Positions 1 through 11,560 of a DNA stretch of 64,000 bases are shown here, piece after piece. A program made the position numbers and the translations under genes. The stretch spans positions 2,604,001 to 2,668,000 of the forward strand of contig JAALGZ010000002.1 in NCBI GenBank assembly GCA_015227615.1, written 5' to 3'. The notes below the pieces were generated by a model. The model was not told the origin of the DNA, did no database searches, and saw only the letters and a list, made by a program, of their open reading frames with translations. The first letter of the stretch is position 1; the number at the start of each line of letters is the position of its first letter. The stretch is from Labyrinthula sp. Ha. Its lineage: Eukaryota; Sar; Bigyra; Labyrinthulida; Labyrinthulaceae.

Positions 1-29
1 CACGTATCAGTTGTCAAAATCTATATTAT

Positions 30-458
30 TTGAAATTGAGCTCTAATAAGCATCGGTTACAAGAGTTAAAAGTTTCTTACGATACAAGAGTCCTGAGCAC
101 GGTTTCAGCAAGTGTTTCTGCTTTGTTCTCTGTTTTGCTTGATCTTAAATCTTTGAAATGTTTTGAAGTAAAAATAACGATGAGCCTTGTATACGCTTCA
201 TGTATTTTTCGCTATTTTATTCAGAATTTTATTGCTCGCTCAGAACAGATTCCTTTACTTAAATTATTGATACGTGATAGAGCATACAAACTAAGAAGAA
301 CACCAACAAGGAAAATAAGTACATGGAGAAAACATAATGCACCACTGAAAACATTTATAAGGTCAACTTATAAAATAATTCAAGTTGTTAATAGCAGCTG
401 GCGCATAAGAGAGGGTTCATGGTGCAGTTATATATGCTTGGAAACCTTGAACACATGA
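30..458 (+). pseudogene. Open coding-like stretch, no recognised family, no ATG start
   Basis: An uninterrupted frame of about 142 codons, long for chance in DNA this A+T-rich. It has no ATG at its 5' end; the first in-frame codon usable as a start is TTG, so it is either an internal exon or a remnant. The product would be basic, with many Arg and Lys in its second half, and shows no motif I can name. It lies about 200 bp upstream of the 5' LTR of the decayed copia element, and other coding-like debris resumes just past the 3' LTR. It may therefore be part of an older gene that the element interrupted. That link is inference; a chance frame remains possible. Confidence 0.25.
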
Positions 459-665
459 AGTTGTGATAATATATCCATGTTTTTATTCAGAGGATATTGA
501 TGTAAAGTTTTGTGTTGATCTGCGTAGAGTTTATATAGGAAAAATACTTAGATGAGTGTATTCAAGTTACTAATTGAATGTGTAACTGGTGCCTTTTTTA
601 TAATAACTTTTGAATTAACATAAACTGGACAAGAATTTAACTTTTGTAAATACCGTGAGAATTAT

Positions 666-791
666 TGTTGATATAAATAAGTAGTTTTGCGTAAGTTAGT
701 TACTTAGAGCTGTATGGTTCAAAAGTATTATTCGATACCAAGCAGACTTAATATTAAGAAAAAAATTTTATAAATTAACTTTGTTCTAACA
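666..791 (+). repeat. 5' LTR of decayed copia element
   Basis: A 126-bp direct repeat beginning TGTTGATATAAATAAG and ending TTCTAACA, so it has canonical TG...CA ends. It aligns over its whole length with the copy at 5432-5556. The flanking pentamers are ATTAT on the left and ACTAT on the right of the element, consistent with a 5-bp target duplication that has since drifted by one base. Confidence 0.8.
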
Positions 792-3700
792 GTTTAAGAG
801 CCTAACACCAGAAGATTATATAAACATTAAATTACAAGAAGCAGATTTCTAGTTATTGAAGCTTAAGAAACTTTAAAGGATATTTAGAGAAGAAATATTT
901 CTGAAAGGTGAAACTAGTTGTTAAGCAGAGAAAAAAGGTTAGATAGTTTAACTGTTCATAATTTTCTTTGGTATTTCTCATAAACAACAGTGACCATTTA
1001 GTGACGTGTGCAGTTTCTATTATATAGTCACCAATATTGCCGTTTCAGAATACCGTAATAAGTTATAAATATGAAATTAAACAATAAAGAAAAGATAAAT
1101 ATGATAAGTGAAAGTTCAAGTATTAAGGTGAACACTTTTCCAAAACTAAGAAACACTAAGGTAACCTATCTTCATTGGAAGAACTCTGTATGCTCTTTCT
1201 TGGGAAAGAAGCATGCAAAATGCTATGTCATTTACGACGTTAGAGTACCTGCTTCAGTGAAGGTACCTATGAATAAGATCTCATTAGAGAAAGGCTTTGA
1301 TAAAGTTGAGCTTCTTTTTAGTAGAGAAGAAATCAGAAATAAAATTATAAGTGAAAACTTAGAATATAACGACAACGAAGTGGTAGTATATGCACCAGAA
1401 AGTTTGCATACTCCAACAGAATCATTAAAACTAAGTTTGATTTCTACGGTTGTACTATACCAAAAGAAGTATGTATTCACACTATGCAGAACAACTGAAA
1501 GCTCTAACAAAATGAGATTAGCATTTGCTACATCTACAGAAGTCATAACAATATTAAGAGCAACTGTTACTATGGAACTGTTACACTTTGTAAACTTTCA
1601 AAAACGACCGTATGAAGCATTTGAAGATTTAAGAAAACACCTTGAGAAAAATGCTGAAAGCCAAAAGGTTAAAAGTGAGAGAACTATGACAGATATCTTG
1701 TTTAGTACATTATCGCTGTACTTAAACGAATATAAACGGGAGTTTGCAAGGTTCAAACTATATGGTGGAAACTCTTCTATGTCAATGGTGGAACATTTTA
1801 TTAGGAAGATACCAAATGACCAGTTTAGTACGATAAAATTTCTATGTCCAAGTACATCATTGGATGAAGCAATAAATTATTTCATCAAAGTTCAATCAAC
1901 TTTTGAACCTCATTTCAATGAACCACAAAACGTTACAGAACAACTGAAATTTCAGTGAACAAAGCAAAAATAAATAAATACAGAAGCTCAAAGCCAATAC
2001 GTTGTGGACAATGCACAGGATATGGTCATGTTAAAAAACAGTGTCCATCAAATGAAGAGCACTGCTTTAGATGCGGGGGAACAGATCACAAATATAAGAA
2101 TTGTAAATACAAACTGGTGAGAGTCAAAACTATGGATGTTCTTGAAGAAGATTTTTAACAATATTTTCATACTTCTGAAAATAACAATAAACCAGAAGAG
2201 CCAGAAAATTTTCAAAGTCAATATCAACAGGAAGTCGAGACATCATTTCACTATATGTTAAGAATACAGCATCCAAAGAATATATTGAAAACCAACTTAT
2301 GCGAAGAACAAAAACAAAAATGTAGGTTCAGAGAAAACTGATTAAATATTATTATTGATGGCGGAGCAATTAATCACATCACCAACAACAGAAAATACCT
2401 CGTTAACGCAAAAAAAAACCAGGAACCTGGAATTTGAAGGAATATTAGGAAAATCCAAGTACAATACTGTAGTGGGTGATGTGAAAATACTTCTGGAAAA
2501 CAATATAGAACTTCTTCTCAGCAAAGTATATTAGATTCCAGATCAGAAAGGAACTATAATATCATAGTCGTGTTTACTAAAACAAGGGTTTGATGTAAAC
2601 AAAAAATTAGGAAAGTTAACCATTGAGAAAGAAGGTGGAACAATAGCAAAACTGTATGAACAGAATTGACACTTCATTCTACATAGCTTCACACAATACT
2701 CACAAAAACAACCACTAGAAACTGTATTCAATATGAAACTGCAACAGAATAAAACGATAAAAAATAAGGACCTTGGTCATTTCCATTTTGCATACCTAAA
2801 CAATATGCTCCTGAAAAAGAATAAACTCAAACCTTCAACTCAAAGCTTCTGTATTGAATGTGCAGGTAGCAAACAAATCAAATCTAAAACAAAAAAGAGT
2901 GTAAACCCAGAAACCAATTCTTTATTCGCTCCAAAAAAAAACCGTTTGAAAAAATCCATGTAGATAACACAGAACCTTTTGTGACGTCAATTAGAGGATA
3001 CAAAGATGCAGTGGCCGTTGTTAATAACTTCAGCAACTATATCATACTAATATCGACCAGGTCAAAAAGCCCTATATCTTCTGAAATAAAAAAGCTAATA
3101 CTGAAACTACAGAATATCCTTGACGTAAAAATAAAAGCAATTTTCTCAGAAAATGGTACAGAGCTTCATGCACTAAAAAATTATACAAAAGAAGCTGGGA
3201 TATTATACAAGAACTCAAGTACTTATCAACCCAGTGAGAATGGTAAAGTAGAGCGCTACAACAGGATCATATTCCACTCAGCAAAAGCATTGCTATATCA
3301 AGCAAACTTGGACATAATGTTTTAGTGCCTAGCTGCAATGTATTCTGTACTTACTCTCAACTTCACTGCAAGAAAGAAAAATATCTCAGCTTTCCAAAAA
3401 GTCTGCAACAAAGTATCTGACCTAAAAAGAATATATGTTTTTGGCTCAAGAGAATTTGTGAAAACATATAATAAATTCAAAGTTCACCCTGAGCTTGGAG
3501 TAACTTTTCTAGGCTACGATCCAACATTTAAAATGCAAATAATTTGCTTGAAATAGAAACAAAAGCCGGTAAAAGCTCGGGATGCCAAGTGGGATGAGCT
3601 AGGAACACTCAACAATAACTATGCAAGGTTTCATAAACACTTTTCTTCTTTGTCTTATGAAAAAGCCGATTTTGATGTTGTTATTGAAGAAGAGTTAACC

Positions 3701-5431
3701 GACGAAGAAAATATAACCGAAATAGTGGACATCACAATATCAAACAAAGAACAACCTTCATAAGTAAAGCCGAAAACGCTATTTCACCCCACAAAGTTCG
3801 ATGACATAGACACTTCAATATTGTAAAAGGATCGAGAACTTGGAAAAACATTATTTGCTCAGTATATATTTTTGAATCTGCAACTGTACCAAGAATATTC
3901 AGTGATATTGAGAGAAGGTAAGATAAAGAATCTCAAATGAACGCCTATGACAAAAAGATAATTTCTCTCAAAACTGTGGGTGAATTTGAAGTGGTAGAAA
4001 GGCCAAAAAATAAAATAATTGTTTCGGTCATAGAACTGTTTGTGAAAAAACCGAGTATAAACGGTAATTATATTGCAAAGGTTCGCATAGTTGCAAAAGG
4101 CGACTATTCAAAACTTATATTGCCCGAAACAGTAGTAGTTTACTCACCAGTAACTTCTATTATTTCAACTCGATTATTTACAATTATAGCTATGGATATG
4201 GAAACAAACATACGACAACTAGATGTTACAACTGCGTTCATATATGAATCATTACCGTATTCATTGTACCTAGAAAGTCCGACCGGGCACGTGGAATAAG
4301 ACGGAAATAACTACGTTTGGAAAACCACAACTTCGATATACGGACTCCAGGAATCTCCAAAAATATGATATGAGACTGTAGGCAAAGTGTTCCTGGATCT
4401 AGGTTTAATTACTTTAGGATCAGAATCGTGTATATTCATAAAAAGAAAGGGAATGGAAAATATGATATCTGTTCTTTTATATGTTGACGATTTCCTCTAT
4501 GCATGGGATAAGAACCAAATAGAAGTTTTCAAAAAAGAAATAAAGCAAAGATATAAGCTGAAATCTTTAAATAAGGTCAAGACATTTATAGGAGTAGAAC
4601 TTAATTGAAGAGCAAAAGAAAAAAAATTGAAATAACTCAATCAAACAGAATCAAAAAAATCAGTGAGAAGTTTAGAATAGAGAATATGAAGCCAGTTGCA
4701 ATTCCACTATCTAGAACAGAAGTTCATACGATTGGAAAAAGAAGTTAAACAAAAGAAAGCTATATCAACAAATGGTAGGATCAATAAACTGCCCAGCCAA
4801 AACAAGTAGACCATATGTGTCGTATTATTTGCACTATTTTAGTAGGTATTTACAAGAACCGACAGAAACTTTATTGAAGTGAGCAAAGAAAACTCTAGCA
4901 TATCTATATCAAACAAATGAAAAGAAGATGTTGATCTATAGGATCCAGCAGAAGAATAGAGTTCAGATATTTGTGGATACATCATATGCTACTACACCAG
5001 AAAGAAAAGGAATAACAAGAAGCTGTATTTTTATCAATAATTCAATAAAACATTACAGATGTAAAAACAACCTATTGTAACTGTTAGCAGTACGGAAGCA
5101 AAATACGTTGCTTTCTATATTGCGGTAAAAGATCTGAAATATATTATTCCGCTACTTGAGAAGTTGGAAGTGGAGTTCTCAACAGATATATTAATAGACT
5201 GCCAGAGCGCGCTAAGAATAGTAAAGAATCGGGAGGCTATAGGAAGGACAAAGCACTTAGATACGAGTTTTAAGTTTTTGTGACAAAAATTTAAAAGAAT
5301 TGGCGTTTTTTTGAAGCATTTTCCCAGAAAGAAAAAATTTTCAGACATATTTACCAGAGCTGTAACCAGTACTCAGTTTAAAAGGTTTACTAAAAGAATG
5401 GTATATTAACAGGGTACCAAAGAAGGGAAAT

Positions 5432-5556
5432 TGTTGATATAAATAAGTAATTTTGCGTGGCTTAGTTACTTGTAACTGTACAGTTCGAAAGTATTATTGG
5501 GTACCAAGACAGACTTAATAAGTAAGGACATTTTACAAGATAAACTTCTTCTAACA
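5432..5556 (+). repeat. 3' LTR of decayed copia element
   Basis: A 125-bp partner of the repeat at 666-791, with the same TGTTGATATAAATAAG start and CTAACA end. It is preceded directly by a polypurine tract, as expected for a 3' LTR. The two LTRs differ at many positions, which indicates an old insertion. Confidence 0.8.
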
Positions 5557-5559
5557 ACT

Positions 5560-6455
5560 ATGCACAAATATTAAACCTAAATGTGAAGTTTCTTCAAACT
5601 GCATTTGGATGGGATTTAAGAATATTGGAAAGACAACTCTGTCATTGTTCTTGTTAGACGCTGATGAAATTAAGAATTCAATTCCATATCTTAAACTTAG
5701 AATTTTTTGTTGAGTACATCTTGGAAAGAAGTAAATTCTGATGATCTTATCATAAGAAGTCTTTCTATAGGATATAAAGATAAACACCCCCGAGTAATGA
5801 GAATTCCGAACAACCTTAATTTAGTTTGCACCAGTAACCTTTTCATACTTATACACATTGTAATGTTTTTTTATGAAGACGGACATCTGTCCTGAAATTG
5901 TCATTGAAATCTGCTTTGATATTAGTATTTTGATATTACACAATCTCTGTAAAGTTAAACTGCAATATCTGAAGTTGCTCAACCACACAGAAGAGAAAAA
6001 ACTAAGTATATTTCTGTATCCGCAAATGACTTTTTGGGATAGGTTAACAACTGGCAGCCAACGTTTGGCACTTCTTAATTTTTTTGGTGAACATTTATTT
6101 TATAAAGAAGAGAGCTTAGGTGTATTCAAAAAAGTTTTCTAACTAACATGTCCCCAAGTATAAACTATTTGCACAATCAAAGTAAAAAAAACCTCATCCA
6201 CAATAACGGATTAAAGATTCGTGGTAATAAGAATAACAAAGGTGATGAAGTGAACGTAGGAAAGAAGTTTGCTAAATAAGTTGTGGATATAAACAATATA
6301 CCTACACGCATAATATTTTATAGTGTTATTTAACAGGTTGGAGATGCAATTGGTACCATAGGGTTACTCTTTGATCTTTAGAATTTAATGAAGGGATTTT
6401 ATGCAGCTGCTAATAGATTGGAACTAGAAATCGGGTTAGAAAAAATTCATTAATT
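5560..6455 (+). pseudogene. Decayed coding stretch with a Walker A-like motif
   Basis: Starting within a few bases of the 3' LTR, several plus-strand frames read like protein: an early segment contains GFKNIGKT, which fits the Walker A pattern [AG]-x4-GK[ST]; later segments include WDRLTTGSQRLALLNFFGEH and QVGDAIGTIGLLFDL. The frames are broken by several stops and shifts. I cannot assign a family. The P-loop match is short and could be chance. The best reading is an old broken gene, possibly cut by the adjacent copia insertion, whose upstream part may be the frame at 30-458. Confidence is low. Confidence 0.3.
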
Positions 6456-6757
6456 ATTATTTTATAATTGCTTGGATTTTGATTTTTAATTATATAATTT
6501 GGATTTGGTTTGTATCAATTAACTCTGATTGTCAATTGATTGCAAACAAAAGAAGAAAAGCGCTTTGTCATTGTTAACGATTATCAATAAAAAAGTATGT
6601 GCTGTAAATTTATTTACTAGCTTTGAACGAATTAAATCCAATTTCTAGTAGAAACAAAGGAAGTCTATACTCAGTACAGAAAAATGTTCTAAAATTAACA
6701 CTGATACACTGTTTAATTGAGTATTCTCAATTTGTAAATAACTAACTACAGAATACT

Positions 6758-7000
6758 TTAATTTATTTCATTAAGAAAAAGGGATTTCCAAACAAAATTT
6801 TTCAAGAAAAAAGTAATTACAAATAGATGGGACGATACTTCCAGTGAGACACGCAAATTGTCTACTATTGGGGATTGCATGCTATTGCTTAAAGATAAAG
6901 TTCCAAACAATTCCGTAGTTACTGCCTCCAGTTGAACTGTCTCCAAGAAAATTAATGCTGTAAAAATTAACACCACATATACAGCAAGGATAGCGGCCAT
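6758..7000 (-). CDS. Candidate small secreted or membrane protein
   Basis: An 80-codon frame starting with ATG. Its first ~20 residues (MAAILAVYVVLIFTALIFLE) are strongly hydrophobic and resemble a signal peptide or anchor; a second hydrophobic patch lies near residues 60-67. There are no cysteines in the part that looks best conserved and no family I recognise. The codons before about residue 55 look more gene-like than the remainder, so a first exon running into an intron is possible. No TATA-like or other promoter element is obvious immediately upstream. The length is within what chance can give in this DNA, so the call rests mainly on the leader-like start. Confidence 0.25.
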   Translation of the reverse strand: MAAILAVYVVLIFTALIFLETVQLEAVTTELFGTLSLSNSMQSPIVDNLRVSLEVSSHLFVITFFLKNFVWKSLFLNEIN

Positions 7001-8507
7001 CGGAAAAGTTTTAAAACCAGCATGAGCTCCTCATAACGCAATAATTAAATACAAAATAGTTCTACTTCCCTTTGCAGTATACTAGTAAGAATCTTTTTTT
7101 TGGAATTCAGTTGTATCTGTCCAAAGAGTATATAAATATATCATTTGTAGTCTCAAGATACTCTCAGTTGTTAGCAACTCATCACAAAAAAATGTACGTT
7201 GTTTTTACGATAAGTTTTATATTTGTTTAAGTACTCAAATCATCCGTTAGATATTGGTGTAATTTGTTGTATATTCATGTTATATTTATCGAATCTCAAT
7301 GACCTTTCAATGCAACGGCATTATACATAAAGGATTTATAAATGGTTATATTCTATTTGAGTATTTATTATATTAATTTCCTTTCTTGATGTATATAACT
7401 TGAAACAGACAGTTAGGTATTGAATAAGTTAATAAAAAATATTTGAGATTAATATCACAGAGCACAAAGAAAACCTATCTTAGAAAAGCTCGACAAATTG
7501 CAAAATTTCATATCCAATATTCTAAGAAATGTACAGAAAGATAAGTGACCCCTATCCAACTTCAAAACAAAAATATTAATCAAATTTTATCATCGACTAG
7601 AAAGTTAATAAGAAATTTCTCAAGCAGGCCGACCTAAAATTTACCTGTCATTGATCATTTCCATACTATTCGTTGCTAGATCATGTCTTTCTTAGGTTTT
7701 TTGGGTAATAATCAAGTTAGCAATATTACCATTCCCCCTAGGCTTTCTTAACGTAACGTTAAATACGATAGTTAATGTAAATTTTCAGCTAATTTTGCTT
7801 AATGTTATTAACACTAAGTAAAATCGGCGACCTATCGTTTAACGGAGAAATTGTGAAATTAACGGAAAGCACGATAAGTAATTGCAGGTACTGGTTTGCT
7901 TCGGGCAATTCAACAAACAGCAAAATTTTTCTTTCTGGTTAAACTAAACCCCAAACAAACTCACAAAAACTCCTTGTGCGAACAAAAAAGGTAGTGCAAA
8001 GAGAAGTAAAAGTATTTTTCAAACATGAAAAAAAATAATTTGCTCGTCGAAGCTTCAAAGTTAGCTGTCTTCTGCTTGTTAGAGATTTTGCTTAGATGAA
8101 CTGTCTGGAAGATGTGTTTGATTGAGAGGAGAAAAGCTAAATTTAAGTCAAAATAGGAAAAAATCGGCCAAATTAACTAAAATGACGCTACAGTAATGTT
8201 TTTTAAGCATAATTTTAGTTATTTCTTTGTTAAATTTTCAAAAAGAGGTCAAAATTTTATTAATTTTGGATAGAAAACAAGTAAAAACTATGAAAAATAT
8301 TTTTCAATAGTTAAAAAAGGGAGAAAACCTGCGCTATCAGGTTAAAGAACCAAAAAAAAACTAACTCCATTATTTTCTATGGCTTCATTCACTCTCTTGT
8401 ATTCATTCTCATCATAAAAGTTTGATCAGACATGTTTTCTTTACCTCTATATTCAAATCGACCATGAGAAAAGGCTCTTTCAGAGCTAACACTGCTTGTT
8501 TGAATAG
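7001..8507. other. A+T-rich intergenic region
   Basis: No gene recognised. A TATA-like string (GTATATAAATATA, 7128-7140) lies about 50 bp before an ATG at 7192, but that frame closes after 12 codons. The rest is low-complexity A+T-rich sequence, presumably including the 3' flank of the hAT remnant; no terminal inverted repeat could be fixed. Confidence 0.5.
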
Positions 8508-9143
8508 CTAAAAACTTTCTAGCGACCTGTGCAAGCGTTGAAAACCTCGGTTCAGCATTTTCCACCATGCCAAAATGTCAACACTTCCCGCAACGCCGTC
8601 AACATCCAAGTAGCGCAGCAACTCTTCACGACTTGGCTCAATATTCCTAGTTGATCTTGAACTATCTACATCTTCAAACAGCAAACTAAAATCCAACTTA
8701 CTTTTATTCAAAACTTGAGTCACTGGAGCATCGCCACCTAAACGCTTGAGCTTAACCATCTCTAGCACTGCTTCTTTAACAACATTATTAAACTCATCAC
8801 TTTCTCGAGGAGCGAAAAGTTTACACCTCTTATCTAAAAGTGATGCTATTTTGAAAATACACGCCTGTTCCACTAAAGCCGTGTACTTTGGAAGATAATT
8901 ATCTACGATGTTGTCAACTTCTGTTATTACTTTGACCATGAAATCTACAAATTCTTCACCATATTTCTCGATGTTTTCAATTCGGGAACTTTCAAGAACA
9001 AAATATTGCAACATTTTCTTGATTCTTAAAAACTTTTCTATGATCTTGTTAAATATCAACATTCTAGCGGATATGGTTACAGACGTCTCTGAAGAACACA
9101 ATTTTGTCATCCACGGCAAATCATCAAGTATCGATACAATCAT
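8508..9143 (-). pseudogene. hAT transposase, C-terminal half
   Basis: The longest intact piece of the hAT remnant, 211 codons ending at a stop. Residues about 60-110 include IFKIASLLDKRCKLFA, typical of the region where hAT transposases place an all-helical insertion. The last ~50 residues carry EELLRYLDVDGVAGSVDILAWWKMLNR, given here in two overlapping pieces (EELLRYLDVDGVAGS and VDILAWWKMLNR), the hAT dimerisation signature. It has no natural start of its own; upstream codons continue the transposase in other frames. Confidence 0.8.
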
Positions 9144-10600
9144 TCCAAATCAGACAAAAGCATTCTTCTTCAACAAAGCCGGTTTATAATCTTGGACAAA
9201 ACGATTACAGTTGTATTTTCGATCAAAAACAGCTAGAGACTCATCATCGTCTGGCAAGTTCATGCTTATCCATACCAAAAAAAGTTTTCACGTTCTATGA
9301 AACCTTTCAACATGAAGTATTACGAGTCTCAACGTGTCTCGCCACCCAAAGGGGGGAAAGCATCATACTTCTTTGGGATATTCAATTCTTTGCACAACTT
9401 TCCTCTAATCATTTGTCTTTAACATGCATTCTTGAAAAAAAATAATATTCTCTCTAGCTTCTTGCAAATATTTCTTCAATGGTTTCAGAATAGCTTTTGT
9501 AAATAAGTTGATGAAATGAGCTTAACATCTAACATGGAAATCTCTTTTTGGAGCTGAACCAACAATAGAATCATCCTCAATATCCTTCATTGTCAAGTTC
9601 TTACTTCCTTAGCTGTTGATATCATCTCTGTAGCGTTTTCCGTGGTTACGCTGGTGATGAGTGGAACAATATTGAACCTCTTCAATACTTTGACAATCAG
9701 CTCGGAATTATTCTTGCTGTCCTTCTTTTCATATTGACTTTCAATTGAAATGCAGCAAGTCTTCAGCATCTAATCTCTGTTTATATAATGACACATGATC
9801 GCAATAAACCCAGCACTTCTAAGATTCGACCAGCCATCACAAGTAAGTGCAATAGGCACCATTTTAAACTTCTCCCCAAGTTTCTTTCTAATAACATCTT
9901 CTTCTTTCTGGTTTTTGTTGGTCAAAATATCTTTCATAGCATTTTTTTGAAACTCCTTTGTAGTCCGACAGGAATAATTGAAACATTTTCACCGCAGAGG
10001 GATCCGGAAAAAAAATAAAATGAAGTTTCTTCTTTTTGATGCAAAAAAGCTGTTCTCTCTTGAGTAGCTCTACTGCAGTTGTATACTTGTCATTTCTATA
10101 AACTCTTTTCCAAGCTTTTAAGTTGCGTTTAAACTTCCAAAAAAGTCTATATTATTCTGATGCTTTTTTAGTGCTTCCTTGCAGACTTTAAGAACGTGAT
10201 TTCGAAGGCCTCCAGTTCCAGTGCCACTCTTGTGTTTAACTTACACGCCATATTCCCTACAAACTTTTACTTATTCCATCTTATCATCATCGTGAAAATA
10301 TTTTTCACATTCACTGCGCTTCTTTCTCTTGGAAACTTCTATCTTCCTTACATGCTTATCTCTGGCTACAAAGTCTTTGACAGGTCATGAATCTTGAGGG
10401 GATAAAGTTTGTGAGCCAACAAATTCTTCTTTTCTTAAATTCAATTGCTGGAACGTGTTTAAAAGTTCATCTTCCAGTGTCATATCATAGACGGCAGTGG
10501 GCTTCATATAATTTTCCATACTCATATTTTCCTCTGTCTTATTCTTTGTTTTTCAATCTTATTTTTTTAGTTTTTATTCTCAACTATGAAATAAAAAGTA
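8508..10600 (-). mobile_element. Decayed hAT-superfamily DNA transposon (transposase remnant)
   Basis: Read on the minus strand, three hallmarks of hAT transposases appear in the right order. Near 10181-10320 is a BED-type zinc finger (ECEKYF ... KSGTGTGGLRNHVLKVC). Near 9790-9845 is the start of the catalytic domain (TCDGWSNLRSAGFIAIM). At 8508-9143 is the C-terminal dimerisation region (EELLRYLDV ... VDILAWWKM). Between them the frame is broken by multiple stops and shifts, so no active transposase is encoded. Terminal inverted repeats and an 8-bp target duplication could not be located, so the true ends are unknown. The small MITE at 52.8 kb has hAT-style ends, but a link to this copy is not shown by the sequence. 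Confidence 0.85.
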
Positions 10601-10899
10601 ATAGAAGCATTTAAAAAGTTTTGTTACTTTTCCAGTTCACCTTATGACAATTTACTGTGCTTTTCAAACAATAACGAGAAATTGAGTATTTTGTCCGTTT
10701 TTTTCTTCTTATGGTTGGTTTTAAGTTGAATATTTAGGACGAATAACTTTGTTAAAGCTAGAAATAGTACAAACCATTGCTTTTTGAATATGTTAAACTC
10801 CATTTACACTTGTTTTATTTGTATCAAAAGCAACTTCATTTTAGTTTGGTGTTTTTCTCAACTGTATAAATATTTTCATTGACCATTCATTTTATGAAT

Positions 10900-11560
10900 A
10901 CGATTACTCACTTTCTTCTTGTATAAATATTCTCTTGCCCCAGAAGCCTCTTTAATCTTTTCATTTCCTTACAAGCGCTGATATAAGTTTCCTTGAAAAG
11001 GTTCGCGGCAAATACTTCAAAATCAAATATATCAAGTACACTCAGTGCTCAAATGCTTAATTAATATCTTGTTTTTCCCATTGACAGAGCCACATTCATC
11101 TTTGGTAAAATACTTGTGTGAAAAATTGAGTCCAAATCAACATCTATCACACCAAGGCCTTCGATTGCTGCAACTGTGTCTTTGAAGGTTTTGTCTCCAG
11201 AAATACCATCCACGTTGACATTAAATAGCTCTTCAAATTATTTCATAGTGTAGTTAACAAGGTCTGCAGAGGAAAGGGGGTATCTCTTTTTCAACTCAGT
11301 ATTTCCAGCATTAGCAGCTTAACAGACTCTTAAAAATGTCACATTTTCTCTTTTTTGTGAACAAGTGTATATTTAATTTTCATTAGAAGATAATTAAAAA
11401 TCCTAGCTCCAACGACATCATCAAGGCCACTTTCAAAATTCAACTCTAACATCTTTGCATGTGTTCAAGGATATCTTTGATATATAATATTTCTTTATTT
11501 TGACCTATAGTATACCTTCAATATTTCTATTACTTTTGTCATTCAATTGTTTAATCTTTG
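10900..11560 (-). pseudogene. Decayed coding stretch upstream of the hAT transposase
   Basis: On the minus strand, runs read as protein though interrupted by several stops: MLELNFESGLDDVVGARIF, then FEELFNVNVDGISGDKTF, DTVAAIEGLGVIDVDLDSIF, and nearer the transposase FDFEVFAANLFKETYISACK. They lie 5' of the BED finger and on the same strand. They may therefore be an N-terminal extension or second frame of the hAT element, or an older gene it landed beside. I recognise no family. Amino-acid composition is balanced and acidic, unlike translations of the surrounding A+T-rich DNA. Confidence 0.4.

Larger units (their letters stand above)
666..5556 (+). mobile_element. Old, decayed Ty1/copia LTR retrotransposon
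   Basis: Short similar direct repeats flank an internal region whose coding pieces appear in copia order. There is a Gag-like stretch (about 1071-1958), then two CCHC zinc knuckles (from about 1980, CGQCTGYGHVKKQC and CFRCGGTDHKYKNC). A pre-integrase and integrase core follow (about 2733-3325, with SENGTELHAL and QPSENGKVERYNR), then reverse transcriptase (about 3937-4608, with QLDVTTAFIYESLP and LLYVDDFLYAW), then RNase H-like remains to about 5400. Integrase preceding reverse transcriptase defines Ty1/copia. A purine tract (AAAGAAGGGAAA) abuts the 3' LTR. The element is a fossil with many breaks, on the order of ten or more, and its LTRs differ visibly, so it is much older than the pair at 24-34 kb. 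Its Gag and LTRs do not resemble that pair, so it is a separate lineage. Confidence 0.92.

Noticed and set aside
7128-7230. TATA-like box followed by a short leader-like frame (MYVVFTISFIFV)
   Set aside because: The frame stops after 12 codons and no in-frame continuation through a good splice site was found.
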